This document shows positions 1-8,784 of a stretch of 64,000 bases of DNA, piece by piece; position 1 is the stretch's first letter; the number at the start of each line of letters is the position of its first letter. Origin of the DNA: Planctomycetota bacterium. GTDB lineage: Bacteria > Planctomycetota > Phycisphaerae > Phycisphaerales > UBA1924. The position numbers and the translations under genes are program-made. Location: assembly GCA_963204725.1 (NCBI GenBank), contig CAUJHH010000037.1, positions 1 through 64,000 of the forward strand, in the 5' to 3' direction. The notes beneath the pieces were generated by a model. The model ran no database searches. It had not been told where the DNA came from and worked only from the letters and a program-made list of their open reading frames with translations.

Positions 1-109
1 TGAGGTCACAGCAACCATGCAGCGACGATACAGGGCGATCGGCGCGATGCAAGGGGTGTGCGCGGAGTGGGGTGATTTGGGCGCACAAACAGGCCCACTC
101 TCGGCGAAG

Positions 110-133
110 TCACTGACATACGTCTGTCAGTGA
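110..133. repeat. Perfect hairpin TCACTGACA / TGTCAGTGA
   Basis: Nine-base arms, perfectly complementary, flank the six-base loop TACGTC. No T-run follows on either strand, so it is not a typical intrinsic terminator. It could be a stem-loop at the end of a transcript from outside the window, or a protein-binding palindrome. Confidence 0.6.
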
Positions 134-151
134 GGGGCGGATCGGAAAAGA

Positions 152-187
152 ACGCGGAGAACGCGGAGGACGCGGAGGAACGCGGAG
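152..187. repeat. Short tandem repeat of ACGCGGAG
   Basis: Four copies of ACGCGGAG start at 152, 161, 170 and 180, a period of 9 to 10 bases. Purine-rich CAGAGG/GAGAGG text follows to about 240. The block is not coding. Confidence 0.75.
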
Positions 188-284
188 AAGACGAAGAAGA
201 GGATTCACCACAGAGGACAGAGGGCACAGAGAGGAAGAGGCGGAGTGGGAAATGGGGAAGAGGCGATCGGGAGGAGGATGCTGG

Positions 285-331
285 CACCAGTTCCGGTTCG
301 GCACGCAGCGCGTCTGAACCGGGAACTGGTG
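285..331. repeat. Imperfect inverted repeat, 15-bp arms
   Basis: The arm CACCAGTTCCGGTTC (285-299) pairs with 316-331 with a single bulged G; the loop is 16 bases. The G-quadruplex motif starts 7 bases after the right arm. No gene is adjacent. Confidence 0.6.
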
Positions 332-337
332 GCATCC

Positions 338-361
338 GGGTGGTGGGTGGTGGGTGGTGGG
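338..361 (+). other. G-quadruplex motif
   Basis: Four GGG runs (338-340, 345-347, 352-354, 359-361) are separated by three identical TGGT loops, which meets the usual intramolecular G4 rule. It lies in non-coding DNA, so no role can be assigned. Confidence 0.6.
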
Positions 362-988
362 TGATCCGATCGCTGCTGTTCTGCGTGATCTGTTGCGCCG
401 GCTTCGGGGTTGCGACGGGCATCGCTTGATGTATCCCGACGACTGCTTGCGAGATTTCTGGGTGCGCGAACGCCGCGTCCTGAGGAGTACGCCTCGATTC
501 GGGATCGATTGGATCCCTCGTGTTCAGCAATGTTGACGCTACGGTTCCGAACGCCACAGCCCAAAGGCACATCGAGGCAAGCGGCGCTCGCCTCGGGCAT
601 CGAATGGGCATTGGGGGCGTAGGAACGCGACAGGCCTGGTCTCGCGTCGATTACGCGGCGAGCACCGGAGATGATGCGTTCCAAAAAGGAAACCCGGCAA
701 CGAGTGCTTCCGCCCGCTGCCGAGTCATAGGAGGAGAGAGAGACAAGACACCGTAAAGATGCCACAGATTCCCCGGCTTGCCAGCGTTTCGGGTGAGAAA
801 AAGTGGCTTTTTGCGGACGCAGTCGCAAGTCATTGCCAGAGCATGTCTTAGAGGAGTTTGCCGAATCTCCCGTGGAAGGCGAGCGCGAGCCGAGCCATGC
901 ACAACCGTGAGGCATCGGTTCACGATACAGCCTTAACATATACCGACTATTGAGAGGGGCGGAAGCGCCTGATCCGACTGTGGCGGCT

Positions 989-1753
989 CTACGCGTTCCG
1001 AGCGGAGGCGAAGTTCTCCGCGACGCGCTTCCAATTGATGACGTTCATGAATGCCTTCACGTAGTCGGCTCGGCGGTTCTGGTAGCGGAGGTAGTACGCG
1101 TGCTCCCAGACATCTACGCCGAGGAGCGGCGTCACGCCCGTGAGCATCAGGTCCTGCTGCTTTTCACCCTGAATAACCATGAGCTGGTCGGCAGTGGGTT
1201 CGTGAACGAGCCAGGCCCAGCCGGAGCCCTCGACCGCGTTGGCGGCGGCGTTGAAGTGTGTCACGAACGCGGCGAAGGAGCCGAAGTCACGGGCGATCGC
1301 CGTCGCGAGCGGGCCGCCTGGCTCGCCCCCAGCGCCTTGGGCTGTCGGGGCCATCACCGTCCAGAAGAGGGAGTGGTTCACGTGGCCGGATCCGTGGAAG
1401 GAGAGCTCACGAGACCAGTGCTTGATGAGCGAGGCGTCGCCGGCACCGGCTCGGATCTCGGCGAGCTTTGCGAGGGCGTTGTTCAGGCCCTTCACATACC
1501 CCGCGTGGTGCTTGGAGTGATGGATCTCCATCGTTGCGGCGTCGAGGTGGGGCTCGAGCGCGTCGTAGGCGTAGGGGAGCAGAGGAAGGGTGTATTCTCG
1601 CTTGGCGGCATCCCAGCCGAGTTCGGCGGGAGAGAGGATGGGGTGGTGTGCGGGGCGATCGGGTTGGCCGGCGTGGGCGAATGACGCAATGCCGCCAAGG
1701 ACGGCGGCGGATGTGATGGCGTCGCGGCGTGAGATGAGTTCGCTGGTGTCCAT
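989..1753 (-). CDS. Exported Mn/Fe-type superoxide dismutase
   Basis: Converts superoxide to oxygen and hydrogen peroxide. The 254-residue protein starts with a probable Tat signal (ISRRDAITSAA then a hydrophobic stretch ending FAHA), so it is expected outside the cytoplasm. Metal ligands of the Fe/Mn family are visible: His in MEIHHSKHHAGY, His in GHVNHSLFW, and Asp and His in DVWEHAYYLRYQ. GHVNHS resembles manganese enzymes more than iron ones. I chose the ATG at 1753 because it places the twin arginines near the N-terminus; the frame is open further upstream but that part has no signal-like sequence and covers the tsf terminator. Exported SODs are less common than cytoplasmic ones. The metal is inferred only. 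Confidence 0.93.
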   Translation of the reverse strand: MDTSELISRRDAITSAAVLGGIASFAHAGQPDRPAHHPILSPAELGWDAAKREYTLPLLPYAYDALEPHLDAATMEIHHSKHHAGYVKGLNNALAKLAEIRAGAGDASLIKHWSRELSFHGSGHVNHSLFWTVMAPTAQGAGGEPGGPLATAIARDFGSFAAFVTHFNAAANAVEGSGWAWLVHEPTADQLMVIQGEKQQDLMLTGVTPLLGVDVWEHAYYLRYQNRRADYVKAFMNVINWKRVAENFASARNA

Positions 1754-1796
1754 GTAGAAGGGTACCGGCTCGACGTGGTTCGGGTTGGGGCAAAGA

Positions 1797-1824
1797 AAGA
1801 AGCCCGGGAATGTCCGGGCTTCTT
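1797..1824 (-). terminator. Intrinsic terminator after tsf
   Basis: Eleven-base perfect arms (AAGAAGCCCGG / CCGGGCTTCTT) with a six-base loop. On the minus strand the stem is followed by TTTCTTTG. It lies between tsf and the superoxide dismutase gene and should end the rpsB-tsf transcript. Confidence 0.85.
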
Positions 1825-1852
1825 GTGAGAACTCATTCATGTGATGCAGGGG

Positions 1853-2668
1853 TCAGATCTGCTCACCGACCTGCCAGCGGATGAACTGGAGGACCTTGCC
1901 GCCGGAGCCGACGATTTCCTTGACGGTCTTGGTGGGGTCGACGACGAAGGGCTGCTCCATGAGGGCGATCTCTGCGAAGAACTTCTTCATGCCGCCCTCG
2001 ACCATTTTTTCGGCGATTTCCTTGGGCTTGCCGGATTCCATGGCCTGGTCGATGCGGAACTTCCGCTCCTTTTCGACGATGGCGGCGGGGATGTCGTTGG
2101 CGGTGATGCCCTGCGGGCGGGGGACGGCGGCGGTGACGTGCATGCCGATCTGCTTGAGCGTCTCGGCGGGGATCGAACCGGAGGCCTTGATGAGGACGCC
2201 GATCTTGCCATCGTGGTGGATGTAGAGGCCGAAGGACTCGCCGGGGCCGGCGGCGAGCCGAGTGCCGCGGGCGTAGGAGCAGTTCTCGCTGGTGGAGATC
2301 TTGATGTCCTCGACGAGCGTGTTGACGGCGGGGGTCGCGGCGACGGGCCCGACGGTAGAGGACTTGACGATGTCGTCGGCCATTTTCTGGGCGGCGGCGA
2401 CGAACGACTCGTTCTTGGCGGTGAAGTCGGTTTCCGCGCGGAACTCGACGATGGACGCGGCGTCCTTGGTGATGGTGATCGCGATGCGGCCTTCGCCGGC
2501 GGCGCGATCCATGCGGCTTTCCATCTTGCCTTTGAGCTGCTTGCGGAGGCCGTCCTCGGCCTTCTCAAGGTCGCCGGTGGCTTCGATCAGTGCGGCCTTG
2601 CAGGCCATCATGGGGAGTCCGGTCTTGTTCCGGAGCATCATCACGTCTTTTGCGCTGGGCTCGTACAT
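1853..2668 (-). CDS. tsf: Translation elongation factor Ts
   Basis: Nucleotide exchange factor that releases GDP from EF-Tu. The 271-residue protein has the N-terminal UBA-like region (MMLRNKTGLPMMACKAAL) and the EF-Tu contact motif TDFTAKNESF. The ATG at 2668 follows AAGGAG by about 8 bases. The frame is open further upstream into the rpsB end, but that part is low-complexity and has no EF-Ts similarity. It lies just downstream of rpsB, the usual rpsB-tsf order, and ends before a strong terminator. Confidence 0.97.
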   Translation of the reverse strand: MYEPSAKDVMMLRNKTGLPMMACKAALIEATGDLEKAEDGLRKQLKGKMESRMDRAAGEGRIAITITKDAASIVEFRAETDFTAKNESFVAAAQKMADDIVKSSTVGPVAATPAVNTLVEDIKISTSENCSYARGTRLAAGPGESFGLYIHHDGKIGVLIKASGSIPAETLKQIGMHVTAAVPRPQGITANDIPAAIVEKERKFRIDQAMESGKPKEIAEKMVEGGMKKFFAEIALMEQPFVVDPTKTVKEIVGSGGKVLQFIRWQVGEQI

Positions 2669-2804
2669 CGCTCCGTCTCCTTGGACGCCGACTGGGCGGC
2701 GGTGGGGCGGGTGTGGTCGTTGGGATGACTCTTGCCGGCCGCGGGCCGGGTTTCTGGTGACTGGCTTGAGCTGGGGCGTGGCGACGGGTGCGCCACGCGG
2801 GAGA

Positions 2805-3641
2805 TCACTGGGCCTGTGCGGGGGCGGGGTCCGTCGCGGGGCGGCGCTCGTCTTCGGCGCCGTCGCTGCGGAACTGGGCTCGGCGGCTGCGACGCTGGGC
2901 CGCGTCGCCGGATCCGCCGTCGGCGGCACCGGAGGACGTCTGGCGCATCTCTCGCATCTGCTTGCCCTCGGCGACGGCCATGCAGAGCTCGCGGATGATC
3001 ACGTCGATCGCGCGCATGGAGTCGTCGTTTCCGGGGATCGCGATGTCCGCCATATCGGGATCGCCGTCGGTGTCGAGGAGGCAGATGGTCTTGATGCCGA
3101 GCTTTCGGGCCTCGTTGATCGCGGTGACTTCCTTGCGGACGTCGACGATCACGATGGCGCCGGGCATATCGGTCATGTTGCGGATGCCATCGAGGTTGCG
3201 CTTGATCTTGGCCTGCTCGCGCCGGAGCTGGCTCTCCATCTTCTTGGAGTAGCTGGCGTAGTTGGAGTCGCGCTCGACGGTCTCGAGCTCCTCGAGACGC
3301 TTGAGGCGCGAGCGGATGGTGCGGAAGTTGGTGAGCGTGCCGCCGAGCCAGCGCTCGGTGACGTAGTGCATCTTGACATCGGGGACGCGGGTTTCGAGGA
3401 CGCCCTTGGCCTGTCGCTTGGTGCCGACGAAGCAGATGTCCTTGCCATCGGCAACGGTCTTGGCGATGTATCGCTTCGCGAGGAGGAGGCCTTTGACGGT
3501 CTCCTTGATGTCGATGATGTGGATGCCGTTGCGCTTGCCGTAGATGTAGGGACCCATCTTCGGGTTCCAGTTCGCGGTGCGCTGGCCGAAGTGGATGCCT
3601 GACTCAATCAGGTCTTTGACGATGGAGTTCGCGTCAGCCAT
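2805..3641 (-). CDS. rpsB: 30S ribosomal protein S2
   Basis: Structural protein of the small subunit. The 278-residue product matches S2 across its length: IHFGQRTANWNPKM near the N-terminus, CFVGTKRQAK, RWLGGTLTNFRTI and the C-terminal TDGDPDMADIAIPGNDDS. The last 40 or so residues are a charged, alanine-rich tail that is probably disordered. The start ATG has AGGAAAGGGG about 8 bases upstream. It is the first gene of rpsB-tsf, with a 136-bp gap to tsf. Confidence 0.97.
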   Translation of the reverse strand: MADANSIVKDLIESGIHFGQRTANWNPKMGPYIYGKRNGIHIIDIKETVKGLLLAKRYIAKTVADGKDICFVGTKRQAKGVLETRVPDVKMHYVTERWLGGTLTNFRTIRSRLKRLEELETVERDSNYASYSKKMESQLRREQAKIKRNLDGIRNMTDMPGAIVIVDVRKEVTAINEARKLGIKTICLLDTDGDPDMADIAIPGNDDSMRAIDVIIRELCMAVAEGKQMREMRQTSSGAADGGSGDAAQRRSRRAQFRSDGAEDERRPATDPAPAQAQ

Positions 3642-3974
3642 GGATCAACCCCTTTCCTGGGGCAGCGACACCGGCGGGCAGATCGGCGATCGGGCGTGAG
3701 GCCCGACCGTGCTCCGCGCAAGGGCGCTTGTTTGATTCTTGGAGCGCGCGGCTGATGACGACGCGTCCCAATCCAGAACTCCGCCGGCACATGCCGAACG
3801 GATACCAACCCCGATCGAGCTGGAAGATGAATAGTACGCGTGGTGGTTCACGAGACAAGGTTCTCTCGAACCGGGGATCTCCCCAGAAGGTTGAGATTCT
3901 TTCCTCAACCCGCTCCGCTAGCGGTCCGACATCCGAGTTGGCATGTCTGCTGCGAACTCAAGGGAATAACGGAC
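3642..3974. other. rpsB leader and divergent intergenic region
   Basis: This holds the rpsB 5' leader and the space in front of the PilZ gene. A hairpin TCGGGC/GCCCGA (3690-3706) lies in the leader. Further out are a promoter-like pair, the palindrome GGGGATCTCCCC and an inverted repeat TTGAG/CTCAA (3892-3909). S2 autoregulation through the leader is known in other bacteria, but I cannot show it here. Confidence 0.5.
3831..3858 (-). promoter_or_regulatory. Candidate sigma-70 promoter for rpsB-tsf
   Basis: Read on the minus strand, TTGTCT and TACTAT are separated by 16 bases. It lies about 190 bp upstream of the rpsB start, which would give a long leader containing the hairpin at 3690-3706. 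Confidence 0.4.
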
Positions 3975-4400
3975 TTGGCAAGCCACACCGGACTCATATT
4001 CAGGAAATCGGCTCGCTTTGATCTGTCGCTGACTGCCCGGATTCGGGTCGCCGAGGCGCACGCGAAGGCGGTGCATCTGACGGCGGCCTCCGGGATTCGC
4101 CAGGGGTGGTTGCCGGTTGATCTTGTGGATTTCAGTGCGGGTGGGATCGGGCTTCTGAGCGGCGTATTTGTGCCGCGTCGGAGCCTGATTCATGTTGAGG
4201 TTTTCGGGCTTGAGGGTGAGAAAGCGGGGCCGTCGATCGCGGGGGTGGCGCGGACCAAGCGAGTGGTGATGACGGATCGTCGTCCTGCGTATCTGATCGG
4301 GGCGTCGTTCGAGGATCCTCCCCAGGAGTTGCAGGCGCAGCTGGAGCGGATGCTGCTGCTGCTCGGTGGCGAGCCCGAGGGGGAGACGCACCATGCTTGA
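3975..4400 (+). CDS. PilZ-domain protein (c-di-GMP receptor-like)
   Basis: The 141-residue protein has the two PilZ signatures: RKSARFDL (RxxxR) near the N-terminus and DFSAGGIG (DxSxxG) about 40 residues later, so it probably binds cyclic di-GMP. I prefer the TTG at 3975 (after AAGGGAATAACGGAC) because the domain starts right there; an ATG at 3840 in the same frame gives a longer N-terminus without features. It overlaps the downstream ATPase gene by 8 bases (ATGCTTGA), so translation is probably coupled. This suggests that c-di-GMP controls the secretion/pilus machine that follows, but that link is inference. Confidence 0.75.
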   Translation: MASHTGLIFRKSARFDLSLTARIRVAEAHAKAVHLTAASGIRQGWLPVDLVDFSAGGIGLLSGVFVPRRSLIHVEVFGLEGEKAGPSIAGVARTKRVVMTDRRPAYLIGASFEDPPQELQAQLERMLLLLGGEPEGETHHA

Positions 4401-6078
4401 CTCAAACAGCTTCCTCATCAGATCGCTGCTGCAGGATGGCTTTCTGTCACAGGCCGACGTCGAGCGAGCGGCGGAGCTTGCGAGGTCGTCGGGCAAGGAT
4501 CTCGCCGAGACGATCGTGTCCATGGGGGTGCTTTCCTCGCGGGTGTTGGCGATCGCACGGGCGAAGATCACCGAGTATCCGTTTGTTGATCTGGCGGCGT
4601 ATTCGGTGGACATCACGAACGCGACGATGCTGCCGCGCGGGATTGCGGAGCGGCACGGCGCGTTCCCTCTGTTTGTGCTGGATGGCCTCGCGACCGTGGC
4701 GATGCTCGATCCCTTGAATCTGCAGGCGCTGGACCAGGTGCGCAACGCGATGGCGTGCGACATCGATCCGGTGATCTGCGATCCGGAGCCGTTGCATGGC
4801 CTGATCGCGCGGGCGTATTCGATGTCCTCTGCGATGCAGGAGGCCGATGCGGCACCGGCCGCGGAGGCGGAGTTGACGACGGGCGAGGAGCCGATCGTTG
4901 CGGCGGTGAATCAGATTCTGGCCTCCGCGATGGAGGCGGGATCCTCGGATATTCACATTGGGCCGGACGAGCACGACCTGCATCTTCGGTATCGGGTGGA
5001 CGGCGTGCTTCTGGAGCAGCAGGGCCCTGCAAGGGCTGCGCATCAGGGAATCGTGCAGCGTCTCAAGGTGATGGCGAAGCTGGATCTGACGCAGGCGCGG
5101 AAGCCGCAGGATGGCAAGTTTCGGTTCACGCATCGCGGGCAGTATGTGGACGTGCGGCTGTCGCTTGTGCCGACGATCCATGGCGAGAACGTGGTGATGC
5201 GTCTGCTGCGATCGGCGTCGGCGATCGGGCCGATCTCTTCGCTCGGGATGGCTCCGGATGTGGAGCAGCCGTACGAAGAGTTCGTGCGCCGTCCGCACGG
5301 GATGATCCTGGTGACGGGGCCGACCGGCTCGGGCAAGACGACCACGCTGTACACCGCGCTCAACGCGATCAACACATCGGATCGGAACATCCTCACGATC
5401 GAGGATCCGGTTGAGATTCGGTTGCCTCTGGTGCGCCAGGTGCAGGTGAATCCGGAGGTGGGGCTGACGTTCGCGTCGGCGCTGCGTTCGTTCCTTCGCC
5501 AGGATCCGGACGTGATTCTGGTGGGCGAGATCCGCGACGCGGAGACGGCACGGATCGCGGTGCAGGCCTCGCTGACGGGGCACCTGGTATTCTCGACGCT
5601 CCATACGAACGACGCTGTCGGCGCGATTCCGCGTCTGCGCGACTTCGAGCTTCCGCTGTTCGCGATCAACGCGGCGTTGCTGTGCACGATTGCGCAGCGG
5701 CTGGTTCGGCGTGCGTGCGAGCAGTGCGCCGTGCCGGAGCGTGCCGGAACAGCACCTCCGGGTGGTCTTGGGCTGTCGGTCGATGACATGCCGGGCTTCG
5801 TGTGTGGCACGGGGTGCGCGTCGTGCAGGAGCACGGGGTATCGCGGTCGGCTGGGTGTGTATGAGATGCTGCGGATGACGCCGCGCGTGCAGCAACTGGT
5901 GGAGACCATGGCGACGGCTGCGGAGATCCGGGCGGCGGCGGAGTCTGAGGGGATGCGACCGATGTGGCGGGACGGCCTTGAGAAGGCGCGTCGTCGGCTC
6001 ACGACGGTGTGGGAGCTCGGGAAGCTTCGTCCCATCTTCGAAGAAGAGAAGCGTGCTTCGCTCAGGAGCGCCGCATGA
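4393..6078 (+). CDS. gspE: GspE/PilB-family assembly ATPase
   Basis: Cytoplasmic ATPase that powers pseudopilus or pilus assembly. The 561-residue protein has an N-terminal MshEN/GspE-N-like domain, then Walker A GPTGSGKTTTLYTAL, the Asp and His boxes around ILVGEIRDAETA and SLTGHLVFSTLHTND, and a tetracysteine zinc site (CEQC...CASC) followed by GYRGRLGVYEML, as in classical GspE/PilB. I chose the ATG at 4393, which overlaps the PilZ stop and follows GGGGGAG. The next gene overlaps by ATGA. The family cannot be split between type II secretion and type IV pili from this gene alone. Confidence 0.93.
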   Translation: MLDSNSFLIRSLLQDGFLSQADVERAAELARSSGKDLAETIVSMGVLSSRVLAIARAKITEYPFVDLAAYSVDITNATMLPRGIAERHGAFPLFVLDGLATVAMLDPLNLQALDQVRNAMACDIDPVICDPEPLHGLIARAYSMSSAMQEADAAPAAEAELTTGEEPIVAAVNQILASAMEAGSSDIHIGPDEHDLHLRYRVDGVLLEQQGPARAAHQGIVQRLKVMAKLDLTQARKPQDGKFRFTHRGQYVDVRLSLVPTIHGENVVMRLLRSASAIGPISSLGMAPDVEQPYEEFVRRPHGMILVTGPTGSGKTTTLYTALNAINTSDRNILTIEDPVEIRLPLVRQVQVNPEVGLTFASALRSFLRQDPDVILVGEIRDAETARIAVQASLTGHLVFSTLHTNDAVGAIPRLRDFELPLFAINAALLCTIAQRLVRRACEQCAVPERAGTAPPGGLGLSVDDMPGFVCGTGCASCRSTGYRGRLGVYEMLRMTPRVQQLVETMATAAEIRAAAESEGMRPMWRDGLEKARRRLTTVWELGKLRPIFEEEKRASLRSAA

Positions 6079-7283
6079 CGGGAGTGACGTACAAGTATGT
6101 TGCGCTGCGCGCGGACGGCGGCCGGGTGACCGGCGTGGTTCGCGGCGATTCTGAGCCTGACGCGAGCCGGCGCCTGCGGGGCGAGGGCCTCACGCCGGTC
6201 CGGTTGACCGAGGCTCGCGTTTCCGGCGGCGGCGTGTTCTCGTTTCAGCGTGTGACGACTCGGGACGTGGTGGATCTGACGCAGCAGCTCTCGGTGCTTG
6301 TGCAATCGAAGATCCCGTTGGCTCGCGGGCTGGCGAGCATCGCCGAGCAGGAGCCGAAGCCCGCCTTGCGGGAGATGCTGCGATCGATCGCCTCCGCGAT
6401 CGAGGCCGGTGCATCGATCTCGAGCGCGTTCGAGCCGTACCGGGGCGTGCTTGGGGATGTCTACATCGAGACGATGGCTGCTGCGCAGCGTTCTGGAAAC
6501 CTCTCGGAGGTGCTGGAGCACCTCTCGGACCTGCTGATGAAGCAGGCCGAGACGAGGCGTCAGCTTCGCAAGGCGTTGTCGTACCCGACCGTTGTGCTCG
6601 GCGTGGTCGCGCTCGCGGTCACTGTGATCGTCGTGTTTGTCGTGCCGCGGTTTGCTGCGACCTTTCAGTCGCAGAATGTGCAGATGCCTCTGGTGACGAG
6701 GGCGATCCAGGCCTTCGGCGTGCACGTGAGGGAGGTCTGGTGGGCGTACGCGTTCCTGATCGCGGGGGCGTTTGCTGGTGGAGGTCTGGCGTGGCGTTCG
6801 CCGACGGGTCGGGCGCTCTACGAGCGGCTCTTTCTTGTGCTGCCCCTTGTCCGCCGGATCGTGATCGCGGACACCACCTCTCGCTTTGCGCGCGTGATGG
6901 GCCTCGGGATGGGGTCGGGGCTGGGGATGATCGAGTCGATCCGGATGGCCGGACGGGCGACGGGGAGGCCGCTGTTCGTGCGAGAGTGCGAGTCGGCGGC
7001 GGAGCGTCTGGGCCTGGGTGACCAGTTGGCTTCGTCGATCTCGGAGAGCCGGTACCTCCCCGGATTCGCGAGGAGGATGCTGACCGCCGGCGAGGACTCG
7101 GAAGAGATGTCGCGGGCTTGCCACGTGGTGGCCAAGCAGTATGACCGCGAGGTCGGGCACTTGACTGGACAGATCGGAACGCTGATTGAGCCGCTGCTGA
7201 CGTTGGCGCTTGCCGTGGTGGTGCTTGTGGTTGCGTTGTCGGTGTTTCTGCCGATGTGGCAGATGATGCAGGTCGGGAAGTGA
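6075..7283 (+). CDS. gspF: GspF/PilC-family inner-membrane platform protein
   Basis: Polytopic inner-membrane protein that links the ATPase to pilin assembly. The 402-residue protein begins YKYVALRADGGRVTGVVRG, typical of GspF, and holds two T2SSF domains with hydrophobic segments around VVLGVVALAVTVIVVFVV, AYAFLIAGAFAGGGLA and the C-terminal LALAVVVLVVALSVFLPMW. The ATG overlaps the ATPase stop (ATGA). An in-frame upstream extension lies wholly within the ATPase gene and is rejected. Confidence 0.92.
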   Translation: MTGVTYKYVALRADGGRVTGVVRGDSEPDASRRLRGEGLTPVRLTEARVSGGGVFSFQRVTTRDVVDLTQQLSVLVQSKIPLARGLASIAEQEPKPALREMLRSIASAIEAGASISSAFEPYRGVLGDVYIETMAAAQRSGNLSEVLEHLSDLLMKQAETRRQLRKALSYPTVVLGVVALAVTVIVVFVVPRFAATFQSQNVQMPLVTRAIQAFGVHVREVWWAYAFLIAGAFAGGGLAWRSPTGRALYERLFLVLPLVRRIVIADTTSRFARVMGLGMGSGLGMIESIRMAGRATGRPLFVRECESAAERLGLGDQLASSISESRYLPGFARRMLTAGEDSEEMSRACHVVAKQYDREVGHLTGQIGTLIEPLLTLALAVVVLVVALSVFLPMWQMMQVGK

Positions 7284-7291
7284 GGTGCGGT

Positions 7292-7762
7292 ATGGCGGCG
7301 ATTCGGCGTGCATTCACGATGCTTGAGGTGATGGTCGTCGTCACGATCATCGCGATTCTTGCGGCAATCGTCGTTCCGCGATTCGGCGGCTTGACCGATG
7401 AGGCGAGGTCGTCGGCGGCACTCACGGTGGTGGGGGGCGTTCGGACATCGATCGCGGCGTATCGGACACGGATGGTGCTGGCGGGGGAGGATCCGTTTCC
7501 GTTGCTCGAGGATCTTGTTGCCGAGGGTGCGGTGATGCAGAGAGGGATGCCGGCGAATCCCTATAGCGGCCTGGCAACGGTGCGTGCCGTGTCGGAGGCG
7601 CAGGCGGATGCACGCGAGGTCTCTGCACCGGAGACCTACGGCTGGTGCTACTTCGTGGACAACGAGAGCGAGCCGGCTCGAGCCGTGATCTATCTGAACT
7701 CTGAGGATGAGTCGGGTGTGCCGGATCCTGCCGGCGGCCTGAAGGGTGCGAACGAGCTTTGA
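7292..7762 (+). CDS. gspG: Major pseudopilin, GspG-like
   Basis: Type IV pilin-like protein of 156 residues. The prepilin signal is short: MAAIRRA then FTMLEVMVVVTIIAILAAI, with the conserved Glu at position +5 of the mature protein. The cleavage-site residue before Phe is Ala rather than the more common Gly. A globular domain follows with NPYSGL and a C-terminal stretch rich in Asp and Glu, as in GspG. The start lies 8 bases after the platform gene. Processing needs a prepilin peptidase, which is not in this window. Confidence 0.85.
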   Translation: MAAIRRAFTMLEVMVVVTIIAILAAIVVPRFGGLTDEARSSAALTVVGGVRTSIAAYRTRMVLAGEDPFPLLEDLVAEGAVMQRGMPANPYSGLATVRAVSEAQADAREVSAPETYGWCYFVDNESEPARAVIYLNSEDESGVPDPAGGLKGANEL

Positions 7763-7771
7763 GGCGGAAGC

Positions 7772-8296
7772 ATGGGTGAGCGTTCACACAGTTCGTGCGC
7801 GGCGTTCTCGCTCGTCGAGGCGATGGTGGTTGTCATCATTGCCGGGATTCTCGCGGGCGCTGCGGCGCCGCTGATCGGAAGCCAGGGTGCGTTGCGGGAG
7901 CGGGCGGGCGCGGCAGAGGTGTCGGCATACCTGCAGACGGCCAGGGCGTTCGCGATGGCGACGGGAGAGGCGCACGGCGTGCGCATTGGAAGGCTTGAGG
8001 GCGAGGTGGCGATCGTGCGGATCTCGGAGGGCGCAGTGGTCGCGATGTCGGATCTATTCGGCGAGGAGCACGCGGCGATGCGGTTCGACAGCGTCCTGCC
8101 GGGCGTCGAGATCGTGCGTGCGACGGACGGAGCGGGGGTGGCGGATCCGGTGACCATCTGGTTCGGGCACGACGGAGGGCCGCAGGTGCGAACCAACGCG
8201 GGCGTGCTCGTCGAGTCGCCGACGCGCGACTGCGAGGTCGAGTTTGCGAGCGGACTGATTGTGCGGGTTCGGGCCGTGAGCGGAGCGATCGAGTGA
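7772..8296 (+). CDS. Minor pseudopilin, GspH-like
   Basis: This 174-residue protein has a prepilin-type N-terminus (CAAFSLVEAMVVVIIAGIL, Glu at +5) and a GspH/FimT-like mature part with AEVSAYLQTARAFAMATGE. The residue before the cleavage-site Phe is Ala. It starts 9 bases after gspG and its stop overlaps the next start. Assignment to GspH is by position and by the AxxxLxxARxxA pattern. A soluble role is unlikely. Confidence 0.75.
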   Translation: MGERSHSSCAAFSLVEAMVVVIIAGILAGAAAPLIGSQGALRERAGAAEVSAYLQTARAFAMATGEAHGVRIGRLEGEVAIVRISEGAVVAMSDLFGEEHAAMRFDSVLPGVEIVRATDGAGVADPVTIWFGHDGGPQVRTNAGVLVESPTRDCEVEFASGLIVRVRAVSGAIE

Positions 8297-8784
8297 TGAG
8301 CGGGCACCGAGGGACATCACGGCGCGCGGTGACGCTGATCGAGGCGACGATCGTCGTGGTCGTGCTCGCGCTGGCTGTTCCCCCGATGCTGAGCGTCACA
8401 ACGGAGGTGGTGGATGCGCAGGCCGAGTCTGTGCAGATCTCCTGCGCGACATCTCTGGCGCAGGGGATCGTGGAGCATGTGCTCGCGGACGTTCACTCCG
8501 GCGAAGGGGCACCCGGGCTCGCGGCACTTGCGGATGCGGACGTGTATCTGGAGCATCCGAGCACGGGGCTCCGGACGAGATTGGCGTGGCTCGCAGAGCC
8601 GTACGAGGCGAGGGGGATGAGTTGGGACGTCGAGATCGGCCCGCTCGTGAATGCGACGGGGAGCGAGAGCGGCGACGGTGCGGCGGATATCTACCGGCAT
8701 GTCGATGTGGAGGTGACGTTCGGCGGGTCACGCGGCCAGATGTCTGTGTCGCTGGGCCTGGTCGTGGGAGGGACGCCCCCATGA
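8296..8784 (+). CDS. Minor pseudopilin, GspI-like
   Basis: This 162-residue protein has an N-terminal prepilin segment (RRAVTLIEATIVVVVLALAV, Glu at +5). The rest is a globular domain without clear motifs. I use the ATG at 8296, which overlaps the previous stop by one base; a GTG three bases earlier is also possible. The position after the GspH-like gene and before a GspJ-like one suggests GspI. Confidence 0.7.
   Translation: MSGHRGTSRRAVTLIEATIVVVVLALAVPPMLSVTTEVVDAQAESVQISCATSLAQGIVEHVLADVHSGEGAPGLAALADADVYLEHPSTGLRTRLAWLAEPYEARGMSWDVEIGPLVNATGSESGDGAADIYRHVDVEVTFGGSRGQMSVSLGLVVGGTPP

Larger units (their letters stand above)
1..988. other. Non-coding, repeat-rich region
   Basis: I find no convincing gene here. 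All reading frames give low-complexity or arginine/serine/proline-rich translations with no recognisable motif. The stretch holds a perfect 9-bp hairpin, a tandem ACGCGGAG repeat, purine-rich text of the type CAGAGG/GAGAGG, a larger imperfect inverted repeat and a G-quadruplex motif, listed separately. It follows the 3' end of the superoxide dismutase gene. It may be a decayed locus or a simple spacer. Confidence 0.6.

Noticed and set aside
6-939. Open reading frames of 200 to 244 residues on the minus strand at the left end
   Set aside because: The translations are rich in Arg, Ser and Pro, have no motif or ribosome-binding site, and overlap each other; they look like chance frames in GC-rich DNA.
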